From Paenibacillus sp. Root52 (GTDB taxonomy: Bacteria > Bacillota > Bacilli > Paenibacillales > Paenibacillaceae): a stretch of 64,000 nt of DNA. Shown in pieces: positions 1 through 9,036 of this stretch (the first letter of the stretch is position 1; each line of letters begins with the position of its first letter). Under the pieces are notes generated by a model that was given only the letters and a program-made list of their open reading frames with translations, did not search any database and was not told where the DNA came from. The position numbers and the translations under genes are program-made. The DNA is taken from positions 564,172 to 628,171 of the forward strand of contig NZ_LMFO01000012.1 in NCBI RefSeq assembly GCF_001426865.1, in the 5' to 3' direction.

Positions 1-768
<768 letters not shown>

Positions 769-807
769 TTATTAAGAAGCATTTTAGTCGCTAGCAATTT
801 CAGATGC

Positions 808-843
808 AAAAAAAAGAGGCGAACCTGCGAAGGTTCGTCTCTT
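808..843 (-). terminator. Intrinsic terminator of serA
   Basis: A 12-bp stem (815-826 with 831-842, one G-U pair) with a GCGA loop is followed, on the minus strand, by a run of Ts (the A-tract at 808-815). It lies 28 bp past the serA stop codon. There is no comparable T-run on the plus side, so it mainly serves serA. Confidence 0.85.
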
Positions 844-870
844 AATAATCCGATCATTATCATCCCGTAT

Positions 871-2463
871 TTACAGAACGATCTCAACCGCGGTATTTAA
901 TTCTGGAAGAGCCGTGAGTTGAACAAGGACATCTTTTGGAACTTCTTTATCGACAGTAAGAATCATGATAGCTGCTCCACCGATAATTTTACGTCCTACT
1001 TGCATGGATGCGATGTTGACGTCATTTTGACCAAGCAAGGTTCCCACACGTCCGATAATTCCCGGTTTATCATTGTGAGAAATGAGGATTTGGTGGCTCT
1101 CTGGAGCGATATCCACTGGGAATTTATCCAGACGTACAATTCGCTCACCGTAACCTGCAAGAAGTGTACCTGCTACGCGGCGTTCTTCAGCTTCCTGTGT
1201 TGTCACCAGAGTAACGGTGATCAAGTTCGTGAATCCTTTTGTCGTAGATGTTTGGCTAACTACAACGTTCAGATCTCTTGTTTTGGCCAAATGCATGGAG
1301 TTAACGATGTTAGCTTCTCCGCCCAGATGTCTAGCAAGGATGCCTTTTACGATGTAGCGAGTTAATGGTTGAGTATCGACCTCTGACAGATCACCCGCAT
1401 AATCAATTCGGATCTCTTGAACCGCATTTTGAGTGATTTGAGCTGCAAAACTACCCAGTGTCTCGCCAAGTTTAAAGTAAGGCTGCAATTTGTTCATAAC
1501 CGTAGGAGCTACCGCAGGCATGTTCACTGCATTTTTGAACGGTTCGTTACGCAAAATGTGAAGCACTTGTTCCGAAACGTCGATCGCTACATTCTCTTGT
1601 GCTTCAACAGTAGATGCACCCAAATGTGGTGTCACGATAATGCTCGGATGATTTAGGAATGGATGATCCGCTGCTGGCGGCTCGCTTTCGAATACGTCAA
1701 AGGCAGCACCAGCAACGATACCTTCATCAATAGCTTCCACGAGAGCCATTTCATCAACAACACCACCGCGGGCACAGTTCACAATGCGCATACCTTTTTT
1801 CATAACTTCGAATTGAGGACGCGAGATCATATGACGAGTCTCAGGCGTTAACGGCGTGTGAACAGTCATAAAGTCTGCATTGCGAATGATATCATCAACG
1901 CTAGCTAACTTAACTTGAAGCTTCTCTGCACGCTCTTGTGTAAGGAATGGGTCATAAGCAAGAATATCCATACCAAATGCTTTGGCACGCTTGGCTACCT
2001 CGCTACCGATTCTTCCCATACCAAGGACACCCAATGTTTTATTCCGTAATTCCACACCTAAGAAAGTTTTGCGATCCCATGTACCTTGAATGGTTTTGGC
2101 ATAAGCTTGAGGAATATGACGCGCGAGCGCCATCATCATTGCAAATGTATGCTCACATGTGGTGATCGTGTTACCGTCAGGTGCGTTAATTACAATAATA
2201 CCGCGTTGTGTAGCAGCTTCCAGATCAATGTTGTCTACACCGACGCCTGCGCGGCCAATAACCTTAAGGTTGGTACCTGCAGTCATAATACGATCGGTAA
2301 CACGTGTCTGGCTTCGAACGAGTAGGGCATCATATTCGCCAATAATGGCAACAAGTTCATCTTCACTAAGACCGGTTTTCTTTTCAACAACCACATCATT
2401 TGCATCCACCAATTGCTGAATTCCCAGATCACTAATCGGATCCGACACTAACACTTTGTACAT
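871..2463 (-). CDS. serA: D-3-phosphoglycerate dehydrogenase
   Basis: SerA catalyses the first committed step of serine synthesis, the NAD-dependent oxidation of 3-phosphoglycerate to 3-phosphohydroxypyruvate in the cytoplasm. The 530-aa protein has the long (type I) layout: catalytic and Rossmann domains with GMGRIG at 148-153, the CARGGVVDE loop near 230, the active-site PHLGAS near 278, an intervening ASB domain, and a C-terminal ACT domain (~457-528) of the kind that binds serine for feedback control. ATG start with a GGAGGAAG site 7 bases upstream. The gene stands alone behind a T-box leader and ends in its own terminator. Confidence 0.97.
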   Translation of the reverse strand: MYKVLVSDPISDLGIQQLVDANDVVVEKKTGLSEDELVAIIGEYDALLVRSQTRVTDRIMTAGTNLKVIGRAGVGVDNIDLEAATQRGIIVINAPDGNTITTCEHTFAMMMALARHIPQAYAKTIQGTWDRKTFLGVELRNKTLGVLGMGRIGSEVAKRAKAFGMDILAYDPFLTQERAEKLQVKLASVDDIIRNADFMTVHTPLTPETRHMISRPQFEVMKKGMRIVNCARGGVVDEMALVEAIDEGIVAGAAFDVFESEPPAADHPFLNHPSIIVTPHLGASTVEAQENVAIDVSEQVLHILRNEPFKNAVNMPAVAPTVMNKLQPYFKLGETLGSFAAQITQNAVQEIRIDYAGDLSEVDTQPLTRYIVKGILARHLGGEANIVNSMHLAKTRDLNVVVSQTSTTKGFTNLITVTLVTTQEAEERRVAGTLLAGYGERIVRLDKFPVDIAPESHQILISHNDKPGIIGRVGTLLGQNDVNIASMQVGRKIIGGAAIMILTVDKEVPKDVLVQLTALPELNTAVEIVL

Positions 2464-2630
2464 GGTTTCTTCCTCCTTAGGTATGTGTATCTATATCGTT
2501 AAGGCTACTCCCCATCGAAGAGGATTTCCTTAAAACCAGTTTAATCCTTCCCTCCAACAACGCGGTGTCGTAACAGAGGGGAAAGGTGTAACAATAGGGT
2601 GAATTCCACGTCTATATTTCTAAAATAATC

Positions 2631-2907
2631 AAAAAACTCTCAATCCACATACTGCTTGCGCAATAAGGGACGAGAGTTGTCGTGGTACCACCCTAATTCA
2701 CCGCCGTTTCGCAACGACAGTCTTAGCGGTCAATGAAGACCGAAGAGGATAACGGGTCTAAACCGATTGCACCTACTCCAATGTTCAATGCAATAACTCA
2801 GGAACGCTCAAGATCATTTGCCAGCCACCGATTCTCACCAACCATCGGCTCTCTGAAAGACACAGCAACATCTTTTTTCCATCATCGTGTTTAACGTGAC
2901 TAATTTT
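2631..2907 (-). promoter_or_regulatory. T-box leader controlling serA (tRNA-Ser type)
   Basis: Read on the minus strand, the leader holds the T-box core AGGGTGGTACCACG at 2694-2681. A stem I region carries AGAGAG and GGTTGGTGAGAATC-type elements, and a terminator pairs GAGAGTT (2641-2635) with AACTCTC (2678-2672) before a T-tract. T-box leaders bind uncharged tRNA and then fold an antiterminator. The likely specifier codon is AGC at 2808-2806 (serine), in the sequence TTGAGCG on the 3' side of stem I. This fits the downstream gene. The T-box itself is clear; the exact specifier position is inferred. Confidence 0.9.
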
Positions 2908-2913
2908 TTCATA

Positions 2914-2943
2914 ATGTATCATGGCTAACATGACCGTGTCAAT
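2914..2943 (-). promoter_or_regulatory. Sigma-A promoter of the T-box/serA transcript
   Basis: On the minus strand TTGACA (2943-2938) is separated by 18 bases from TACATT (2919-2914). It lies just upstream of the stem I region of the T-box leader, where a promoter is expected. Confidence 0.6.
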
Positions 2944-3149
2944 AGGCATAAATGTTTTAGTTTGAAAGTGTAGATACAGTTTGCCTATCATGGAAAACAC
3001 GAATGATTTTTTATGAATGTGGTTATCTACGGCATATATTTAGCTTATTTACTAATTGTTTTGTGAAATAAGTTTTCAAAATTCGCTTTTGAGCTTATAT
3101 GAGTTTATAGGCTTCTTAAACCGGGACTTGGGGCAGGTCTTGAACCAAT

Positions 3150-3178
3150 TTGATTTTTTGGCTATCATTTAGTATACG
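3150..3178 (+). promoter_or_regulatory. Possible promoter of the CPBP protease gene
   Basis: TTGATT (3150-3155), 17-base spacer, TATACG (3173-3178). Both hexamers match the sigma-A consensus at four of six positions. The predicted transcript would begin within or next to a hairpin with a T-tract. Confidence 0.35.
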
Positions 3179-3199
3179 ATCCTATGGGATCGGTTTTTT
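3177..3199 (+). terminator. Hairpin plus T-tract ahead of CPBP protease gene
   Basis: CGATCC-TATG-GGATCG followed by GTTTTTT, 39 bases before the next start codon. It has the form of an intrinsic terminator on the plus strand, but there is no obvious plus-strand gene upstream for it to terminate. It could be a leader attenuator or a 5'-end structure. The rest of 2944-3237 shows no gene. Confidence 0.5.
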
Positions 3200-3237
3200 C
3201 ATCCATCAAATTTAAGTCAAGAGGATAGACACAGTCA

Positions 3238-3831
3238 ATGAAAAAATGGAAGTTTCCCAAGTTTAAGATTCAGAAGGCTGAACCCCAACAACTTACCGAG
3301 CGCTTACTTCTGATCAATTTATACTTTACACAAGGTTTGACTTTAATTATTGGCGTTGTGTGGATTTTATTGCAGAAGAGAAATTTGCTTGATGTGCTTG
3401 CATTGCCTGACAATCTTCATTTTATTTGGTGGGGACTTGGTCTTGCAGTGACTATGCTTGTTATGGATCTGATTTTGTCTTATGTCATTCCTCAGGAAAG
3501 CATGGATGATGGCGGCATTAATGAGATGTTGTTCAAGAATCGACCTATTTGGCACATTGTATGTATTGCAGCCGTTGTCGCGATTTGCGAAGAATTGTTA
3601 TTTCGTGGAGCGATACAACATGCAATCGGCCCTTACTGGACAAGTATTTTATTTGCAGTGATCCACATACGTTACTTACGGCATTGGATTCCAACAGGGT
3701 GGGTGTTTGTTTCAAGCTATGGATTGGGTTGGATATACTTGCAATCCGGCACATTGTGGGCGCCTATACTATGTCACTTTATAATTGATTTGGTGTCCGG
3801 ATTAGCGATACGTTTTCGGAGGGAATCATGA
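3238..3831 (+). CDS. CPBP-family intramembrane metalloprotease
   Basis: The 197-aa polytopic membrane protein has the three marks of the CPBP (Abi/CAAX-like) family: EELLFRG near residue 119, FAVIH near 140 (FxxxH), and HFIID near 178, where Asp takes the place of the more usual Asn. These residues coordinate a catalytic metal or act in glutamate-based intramembrane cleavage. Three to five hydrophobic segments are visible. The ribosome binding site AGAGGA precedes the ATG by about 14 bases. It overlaps the next gene by 4 bp (ATGA), so the two are translationally coupled. Substrates are unknown; related proteins mature peptides or confer bacteriocin self-immunity. Confidence 0.8.
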   Translation: MKKWKFPKFKIQKAEPQQLTERLLLINLYFTQGLTLIIGVVWILLQKRNLLDVLALPDNLHFIWWGLGLAVTMLVMDLILSYVIPQESMDDGGINEMLFKNRPIWHIVCIAAVVAICEELLFRGAIQHAIGPYWTSILFAVIHIRYLRHWIPTGWVFVSSYGLGWIYLQSGTLWAPILCHFIIDLVSGLAIRFRRES

Positions 3832-4283
3832 ACCAGCAATTGAGTAGAATGAAAACATACGGAAGTCAGCGTCATCGGAACTTGGAACAAAAAGAGAAAT
3901 CCGAGCCTACTTTGACGCCAGAAGTGAGCATGTTTGCTGAAACGGCCGTAGCCGTTGACCAAGGGGGAGCAGCGCCGATTACTGCTATCTCCATACCTAG
4001 ATCCAAACGCAAACCCCTATCAGCATCACTGGAGAGCCCGGTACTTCCAAGCCGTGCCCCAGCACGCTCCAAAACATCTCAGAAGCAGAATGAAGAAGAA
4101 AGCGTATCTGAAGCAGGTTCACTTCCTACGCGTACGGAGCTTCATCCTTCTCGCCGTTTGCGGTTAAGCAAACGTTTTGTTAATTCGCTTATCCTTCTTT
4201 TCGTTCTTCTCACGGCTAGTTTAGTGTGGTGGGGAGTAAAAGGAGCACCGCCTCTGCATACGTTCTTACCTTGGCCGGGGTAG
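3828..4283 (+). CDS. Hypothetical single-pass membrane protein
   Basis: No family recognised. The 151-aa product has a long hydrophilic, low-complexity N-terminal part (~110 residues, rich in Ser, Arg, Glu, Pro) and one hydrophobic helix near the C-terminus (about 121-140). A short Pro-rich tail ends in FLPWPG. This is a tail-anchored layout with the soluble part probably cytoplasmic. It starts within the stop codon of the CPBP protease gene, suggesting the two are made together; it might be a partner or a substrate, but nothing in the sequence proves it. Confidence 0.65.
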   Translation: MNQQLSRMKTYGSQRHRNLEQKEKSEPTLTPEVSMFAETAVAVDQGGAAPITAISIPRSKRKPLSASLESPVLPSRAPARSKTSQKQNEEESVSEAGSLPTRTELHPSRRLRLSKRFVNSLILLFVLLTASLVWWGVKGAPPLHTFLPWPG

Positions 4284-4312
4284 TAGGCATCGTCTGAAAT
4301 GAAGAAAAAGCA

Positions 4313-4345
4313 AAAAAACAGCCTTTAGTTAGGCTGTTTTTTGCT
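4313..4345. terminator. Bidirectional terminator
   Basis: AAAAAACAGCCT-TTAGTT-AGGCTGTTTTTT is symmetric, with a T-tract on either strand. It separates the convergent CPBP operon (plus) and the polysaccharide deacetylase gene (minus). Confidence 0.9.
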
Positions 4346-4356
4346 TTTTTTGTTAT

Positions 4357-5274
4357 TTAACGTACTTTCAGTTCGATGGAGCGAGGATCTACAAAGGAGT
4401 ATCCTTTCTCTTTGAGTTTTATGAGTAGCTCATCTAAAGCTTCAACCGTCCATGGCAGCTCATGCATTAATATGTTGCTCCCAGGGTTCAGTTGATCTAG
4501 CACATTTTGAATCACTTTATCCGGTCGATCCTTCGCGCTTTTATCCCAATCAAGTGATCCGTTAGACCAAGTCATGTAGAGCATGTCGTTTTTATCGACA
4601 ACCGCTTTGAGTGCATCATTCCCAGAACCAAAGGGTGGACGGAAAAATTGAGGCGTTATGCCAATCGTTTCTTTAACGATATCTTGTACGGATTCCACCT
4701 GCCTCACAGCATCGGCATTGGACATTTTTTTGAGATCTTCATGATCCCATGCGTGATTACCTATGATTTGACCTCGTTCATGGATGAGCTTGAGTAAGTC
4801 CGGATTGTTTTGGACTCGATAACCATTAACGAAGAAAATTGCTTTTGCATCATGTTTATCCAACGTGTCGATTAATTGGTTAATCATGTCTTCTTCTTTA
4901 GGGCCGTCGTCAAATGTCAACAAGACCACTTTTTTCTCTACAGAATCGTCATTGGGCTTAATAAAATAATTTTCATTCATATGATACATTTTTGGGATTT
5001 CTGCTTGTGTCGATTCTGCGTCAGCATTCTGCATGGTATCAGAATTTTCTTCACGGGCAGTTTGCGAAGAAGAAGCCTCCGAAGGTTTAGACTTATCAGG
5101 ATTGTTAACTTGATCTGTATCTTCGGTTTCATTGGAGTTGGCAGTCGTATCAACGGTTGGGCTAGACGTATCCTTAGGATTTTGAACAACCGTTTCGGTT
5201 TCGTTGCCACAAGCTGTCAGAAGCAAGCAAGTGGCGATTAAGCATGTCGCGGTAAGTCTAAACATCAGTAACAA
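4357..5274 (-). CDS. Polysaccharide deacetylase lipoprotein (NodB/CE4 fold)
   Basis: The N-terminus is a lipoprotein signal with lipobox LLTAC, so the mature protein should be lipid-anchored outside the membrane. A ~65-residue Ser/Thr/Asn/Asp-rich linker follows, then a NodB domain from ~115 to the end. Visible motifs: TFDDGP (metal Asp and catalytic base), GNHAWDH (zinc His residues), RPPFG, and MHE in place of the usual LxH motif. CE4 enzymes of this type N-deacetylate peptidoglycan or chitin-like sugars. The start is TTG at 5274 with AGGA seven bases upstream; the ATG three codons inside is an alternative. Monocistronic. The substrate is not evident from the sequence. Confidence 0.85.
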   Translation of the reverse strand: MLLMFRLTATCLIATCLLLTACGNETETVVQNPKDTSSPTVDTTANSNETEDTDQVNNPDKSKPSEASSSQTAREENSDTMQNADAESTQAEIPKMYHMNENYFIKPNDDSVEKKVVLLTFDDGPKEEDMINQLIDTLDKHDAKAIFFVNGYRVQNNPDLLKLIHERGQIIGNHAWDHEDLKKMSNADAVRQVESVQDIVKETIGITPQFFRPPFGSGNDALKAVVDKNDMLYMTWSNGSLDWDKSAKDRPDKVIQNVLDQLNPGSNILMHELPWTVEALDELLIKLKEKGYSFVDPRSIELKVR

Positions 5275-5360
5275 CTCACTTTCCTGTATTTATGCGGAAT
5301 GAGATGCTGTCATCCAGCAAACAATAGTTATGATTTTAACATTTAGAGGAGGTTGGTGTA

Positions 5361-5714
5361 ATGAAGGCTTCATCCTTTTTCTGGGGTATCGTCATTGGCG
5401 TTGCTGCAAGCTCATGGATCGCCAGAGGCAAAGTACCCATGCTGTCTTCTGGTTCGTCACGTAACATGATGGATCAGGCTAAGCATAAAATGATGGAAAT
5501 GACATTTCCAGGCATGGACGGATTTAATGTTAAACCGAATGCACATAGTGACAACCATAAGAGCCCATTAAAGAAAGAAGCAAGACCAGTTACGCCGCAA
5601 GAAAAAGAAGAAAATATGAAAATGCTCAAGGATTTTATTCGTTCTAACCCAGAAGTGAAAAATGAAGTTGAGCAAATTTTGAGTCAAACACACACAACTG
5701 TACCGGGTTTATAA
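5361..5714 (+). CDS. Hypothetical YtxH-like membrane-anchored protein
   Basis: The 117-aa protein starts with one hydrophobic helix (about 3-22, FFWGIVIGVAASSW) followed by a Met/Lys/Glu-rich soluble tail. The overall shape resembles small YtxH-type general-stress proteins, but no diagnostic motif is visible and I do not assign a function. Start ATG with AGGAGG eight bases upstream. It is divergent from the deacetylase gene and ends in a strong terminator, so it is probably a single-gene transcript. Confidence 0.65.
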   Translation: MKASSFFWGIVIGVAASSWIARGKVPMLSSGSSRNMMDQAKHKMMEMTFPGMDGFNVKPNAHSDNHKSPLKKEARPVTPQEKEENMKMLKDFIRSNPEVKNEVEQILSQTHTTVPGL

Positions 5715-5731
5715 ACCAAAACTTCTGTTTA

Positions 5732-5776
5732 GAATCAACCACAGTCTTTATTTACTGTGGATTGATTCTTTTTTTT
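5732..5776 (+). terminator. Intrinsic terminator after the YtxH-like gene
   Basis: AATCAACCACAGT (5733-5745) pairs with ACTGTGGATTGATT (5754-5767) and is followed by nine Ts. Confidence 0.93.
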
Positions 5777-5847
5777 GTCGATTTTACTTCGTGCATTTAC
5801 AGGTATAAAATGATAACATAACTACATAGATTTATTTTCAGCACATA

Positions 5848-5876
5848 TTGTTTTGTGCTTCATAATCTGTTATAAG
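5848..5876 (+). promoter_or_regulatory. Possible sigma-A promoter of mecA
   Basis: TTGTTT (5848-5853), 17-base spacer, TATAAG (5871-5876), 27 bases before the mecA start codon. Confidence 0.4.
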
Positions 5877-5902
5877 ACTTGCTTATAAAGGGGAGATCCT
5901 GT

Positions 5903-6517
5903 ATGAAAATAGAACGATTAAGTCACGATAAGATACGGATTTTCCTGACCTTTGACGATCTGAGCGAGCGCGGAATACAAAAAGAAGATATGTGGCAGGA
6001 GATACCTAAAGTTCATGAACTGTTCACTGAAATGATGGATCAGGCTTATTCCGAACTTGGGTTTGATGCCACAGGTCCACTTGCTGTCGAAGTATTCGCA
6101 CTTCCCGCTCAAGGTATGGTTGTCATTGTTACCCGTGGGAAATATGATCCGCAACAATATGGCTCAGGCAACGAGGATGATCTTCCTGAGGAAGTATATG
6201 AGATGGAAGTTACGCTTGAACAAAGTGATACCATCGTTTACGCCTTCAAAGATTTCGAGGTGCTCATTGAAGCAGCGCATATGCTGCGTCAACATGTCAC
6301 TAACGCCGGAACACTGTATTCATATAAAAACAAATGGTTCCTACACTTGGAGCCCGATGATGTTGATTCCACCAAACATGCAGCATTGATCGCATTGCTC
6401 GCTGAATTTGGTGAGGGATCATCCGTTACACCGGCAGTGATGGAAGAGTACGGGAAAGTGATCATTCCTGAACAAGCCATTGAGGTTATCTGTACACATT
6501 TCAAACGTCAAGATTAG
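5903..6517 (+). CDS. mecA: Adaptor protein MecA
   Basis: MecA delivers ComK, ComS and other clients to the ClpC AAA+ protease and promotes ClpC hexamer assembly. The 204-aa protein has the family's N-terminal client-binding region (MKIERLSHDKIRIFLTFDDL) and a C-terminal ClpC-binding domain (about 120-204), separated by an acidic linker. An ATG eight codons upstream is also open, but AAGGGGAG at 5888-5895 sits seven bases before the ATG at 5903, which also matches the usual MecA N-terminus. Single gene between its own promoter and prsW. In Paenibacillus its targets, beyond those known from Bacillus, cannot be read from the sequence. Confidence 0.93.
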   Translation: MKIERLSHDKIRIFLTFDDLSERGIQKEDMWQEIPKVHELFTEMMDQAYSELGFDATGPLAVEVFALPAQGMVVIVTRGKYDPQQYGSGNEDDLPEEVYEMEVTLEQSDTIVYAFKDFEVLIEAAHMLRQHVTNAGTLYSYKNKWFLHLEPDDVDSTKHAALIALLAEFGEGSSVTPAVMEEYGKVIIPEQAIEVICTHFKRQD

Positions 6518-6560
6518 TTCATCATTGTAATCGCGTCTTAGTCAGAGGAGGGAATTTTCG

Positions 6561-7256
6561 GTGCTTTTGTTCTCGGTATTAGCGGCAGCAGTAGCTCCGG
6601 GTCTCGCCTTGTTAACATACTTTTATCTGAAAGACCGTTATGATTCTGAGCCACTTCACATGGTATTGAGAGTGTTCGTGATGGGTGTCTTGATGGTGTT
6701 ACCTATCATGATCATTCAACGTGGCATGACGATTTGGCTCGGAGACAATCCTTATCTTGAATCCATCGTAATCTCTGGTGGTGTTGAAGAATTTATCAAA
6801 TGGTTTGTGATATATCACATCATTTATAATCACACCGAATTTGATGAACCTTATGACGGGATATTGTATTCAGTAGCGGTATCGCTCGGATTCGCAACTG
6901 TTGAGAATGTGTTGTATGCCTTTGCGGGGAATGCCTCAGTCTCAGCGATGTTTCTCCGTGCACTGCTCCCTGTTTCAGGTCATGCGATGTTTGCAGTGAT
7001 TATGGGATACTATATGGGGCGGGCTAAGTTTACCGATGGTAAGAAAAAGCGTTGGTATCTAATGTTATCCTTGATCTTACCGTTTTTCTGGCATGCACTC
7101 TACGATGTGATTATGAACACGATGGTTAATCATTGGCTATGGTTTATTGCTCCGCTCATGGCGGGATTGTGGTATGGTGCAATCGGCAAAATTACACGAG
7201 CCAATAATCGTTCTCCATTTCGTTTTGTGAAGCGAGAGGAAGAGGTTAAATTATAG
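6561..7256 (+). CDS. prsW: Intramembrane protease PrsW
   Basis: PrsW is a polytopic glutamic-type membrane protease; in B. subtilis it makes the first cut in the anti-sigma factor RsiW to release sigma-W. The 231-aa protein shows the family motifs: GGVEEFIKW (E76, E77, K80), FATVEN, GHAMFAVIMGYYMG, and FFWHALYD. About seven to eight hydrophobic segments are visible. Start GTG with GAGGAGG about ten bases upstream. In B. subtilis the order is prsW-sleB-ypeB; here sleB is absent from between them. Whether it acts on the ECF anti-sigma factor encoded at 45.5 kb is unknown. Confidence 0.92.
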   Translation: MLLFSVLAAAVAPGLALLTYFYLKDRYDSEPLHMVLRVFVMGVLMVLPIMIIQRGMTIWLGDNPYLESIVISGGVEEFIKWFVIYHIIYNHTEFDEPYDGILYSVAVSLGFATVENVLYAFAGNASVSAMFLRALLPVSGHAMFAVIMGYYMGRAKFTDGKKKRWYLMLSLILPFFWHALYDVIMNTMVNHWLWFIAPLMAGLWYGAIGKITRANNRSPFRFVKREEEVKL

Positions 7257-7264
7257 AAATACGG

Positions 7265-7319
7265 ACACACTGGTGGACATGAAGCGCATGCTGCGCACAA
7301 TGCCCCGGTGTGTTTTTTT
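7265..7319 (+). terminator. Terminator of prsW
   Basis: ACACACTGG (7265-7273) pairs with CCGGTGTGT (7305-7313), followed by a T-tract. A second inner stem is GCGCATGCTGCGC. Confidence 0.85.
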
Positions 7320-7376
7320 GTATGAAGAATAGAAGATCTCCGGGGAATTCTAACAGAAACGGGGATTAAGCTTATT

Positions 7377-7547
7377 ATGCGGATTAAAATTAAAATTAGA
7401 TGCAAGCAGTGTGGGGAGCGTTTTACGTTGAGGGGGAAGAAAGAAAGAGGACGGATTGAAACGGGATTTAAGCAATGTCTCTGCGATAATCGGGATCAAT
7501 TTGAGATTGAAGAAGAAGGAAGAGCCTCATGGGTACAATTAAATTAG
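7377..7547 (+). CDS. Small zinc-ribbon-like protein (56 aa)
   Basis: A 56-codon frame starting ATG (7377) and ending TAG, not matched to a named family. It carries CKQC near residue 9 and CLC near 34, a pattern that could bind one zinc ion. The intervening stretch is strongly basic (Lys/Arg-rich) and the C-terminus acidic. GGGGA lies about 12 bases upstream, a rather long spacing. It occupies the place between prsW and ypeB where sleB sits in B. subtilis. The Cys pairs and charge segregation argue for a real protein; function unknown. Confidence 0.65.
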   Translation: MRIKIKIRCKQCGERFTLRGKKERGRIETGFKQCLCDNRDQFEIEEEGRASWVQLN

Positions 7548-7653
7548 ATGAGTGTGATTACTAGGGCATGTGACTGAACTGGAAATTCGATGCATAAGAG
7601 GTCTTTCTTCGATCCACAATATAGATAGCGGTTCAGAAGAAAGGAGACTTCCG

Positions 7654-9000
7654 ATGTATAAACGTTTAAGTTCAGTCATGTTTCCGATCGTCGCAGTCCT
7701 GTTGATCGGTGCTCTCGTTTGGGGTTACCAAGAGAACCAGGAGAAAAACGCGATTCTAATTAAAGCGGAGAATCAATATCAACGTGCTTTTCACGATCTA
7801 TCTTTTCATATGGATAAGTTGCATTCCGAGATTGGTAATACCCTTGCTGTTCACACAAGCTCACTTGGAATGCATCGTAAAGGTCTGATGAACGTGTGGC
7901 GACTTACCAGTGAGGCTCAAAATGAGATTAGTCAGTTGCCCTTGACCATGCTGCCTTTCCATGAAACTGATGATTTTCTTTCGCGAATCTCTAACTTTGC
8001 CTATAAGGCATCGATGCGAGATCTAACGAATGAACCTTTGAGTCAAAAAGAACTGGGCAACCTGAAGCAGCTGTACCAAAATTCATCTGAGATTACGAAG
8101 AACTTAAAAGAAGTGCAGCAAAAAGTTCTATCGGATCGTCTGCGGTGGATGGATGCAGAAACAGCTATGGCAGCCCAAGGTAAAGTCAATGACAATACGA
8201 TTGTAGATGGATTCCGGTCTGTTAACCAAAAGGTACAACAGTACCCTGAATTGGACTGGGGGCCGTCGGTATCTAGTATGTACACCAAACGAACAGTGAA
8301 GAAACTAGATGGTATTCCAATGACCAAAGAACAGATTCAGAATAAAGCTGCTAAATTCTCCAATCAATCGGTGGATAATATCCAAGTACAAGAGAATGGC
8401 AAGGGTACAGAATGGGAATCATTTACTGCGTCTGTCGGACAGGCGAAAGACAGTAAACTCATGATGGATTTCACACGTAATGGTGGAATGCTGATCTCGT
8501 ATAGCGACACACGTCAGATTGGAACAAAGAAAGTTTCACGTAATGAGGTTATGGCTAAAGCGGATCAATTTTTGTCCGACAAAGGGTATAAAGATATGAA
8601 AGCTGTCAATTACGATGAGTATGGGAACTTGGCTAACCTGACCTATGTGCGCAAGCAAGGCGATACCTTGATTTATCCTGAGAAAATTTCTGTTCGTGCT
8701 GGCTTGGATACAGGTGAAGTAACGGGTTTTCAAGCAAGTGACTTTGTCAACGAACATAAAGATCAACGCAACATTCCAAAAGCGCGTCTTACAGCTGAGC
8801 AAGCTCGGAAGAAATTGAATCCTGATTTTGAAGAGAGTTATGTCCGTAAATCACTTATTGAGAATGAATTCAGTAAGGAAGTGCTGTGTTACGAATTCGG
8901 TGGACGGATCAATGGAACCCGATACCGAATCTACATTAATGCGGACACAGGCATGGAAGAAGCTGTTGAGGAAATTAAACCGGTGAATGCGACTTCGTAG
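7654..9000 (+). CDS. ypeB: Germination protein YpeB
   Basis: YpeB is a spore protein needed for the stability and localisation of the cortex-lytic enzyme SleB. The 448-aa product has an N-terminal membrane anchor (FPIVAVLLIGALVWGY), a long helical N-terminal domain (FHMDKLHSEIG...), and repeated PepSY domains in the C-terminal half (for example around EVMAKADQFLSDKGY and ARLTAEQARKKL). An upstream in-frame start exists at 7570, but AAAGGAG immediately ahead of the ATG at 7654 decides. Its usual partner gene sleB is not adjacent here and must lie elsewhere if present. Confidence 0.93.
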   Translation: MYKRLSSVMFPIVAVLLIGALVWGYQENQEKNAILIKAENQYQRAFHDLSFHMDKLHSEIGNTLAVHTSSLGMHRKGLMNVWRLTSEAQNEISQLPLTMLPFHETDDFLSRISNFAYKASMRDLTNEPLSQKELGNLKQLYQNSSEITKNLKEVQQKVLSDRLRWMDAETAMAAQGKVNDNTIVDGFRSVNQKVQQYPELDWGPSVSSMYTKRTVKKLDGIPMTKEQIQNKAAKFSNQSVDNIQVQENGKGTEWESFTASVGQAKDSKLMMDFTRNGGMLISYSDTRQIGTKKVSRNEVMAKADQFLSDKGYKDMKAVNYDEYGNLANLTYVRKQGDTLIYPEKISVRAGLDTGEVTGFQASDFVNEHKDQRNIPKARLTAEQARKKLNPDFEESYVRKSLIENEFSKEVLCYEFGGRINGTRYRIYINADTGMEEAVEEIKPVNATS

Positions 9001-9036
9001 GATATTCACTTAAGAGCCTCACCTAATTTTTAGTAA

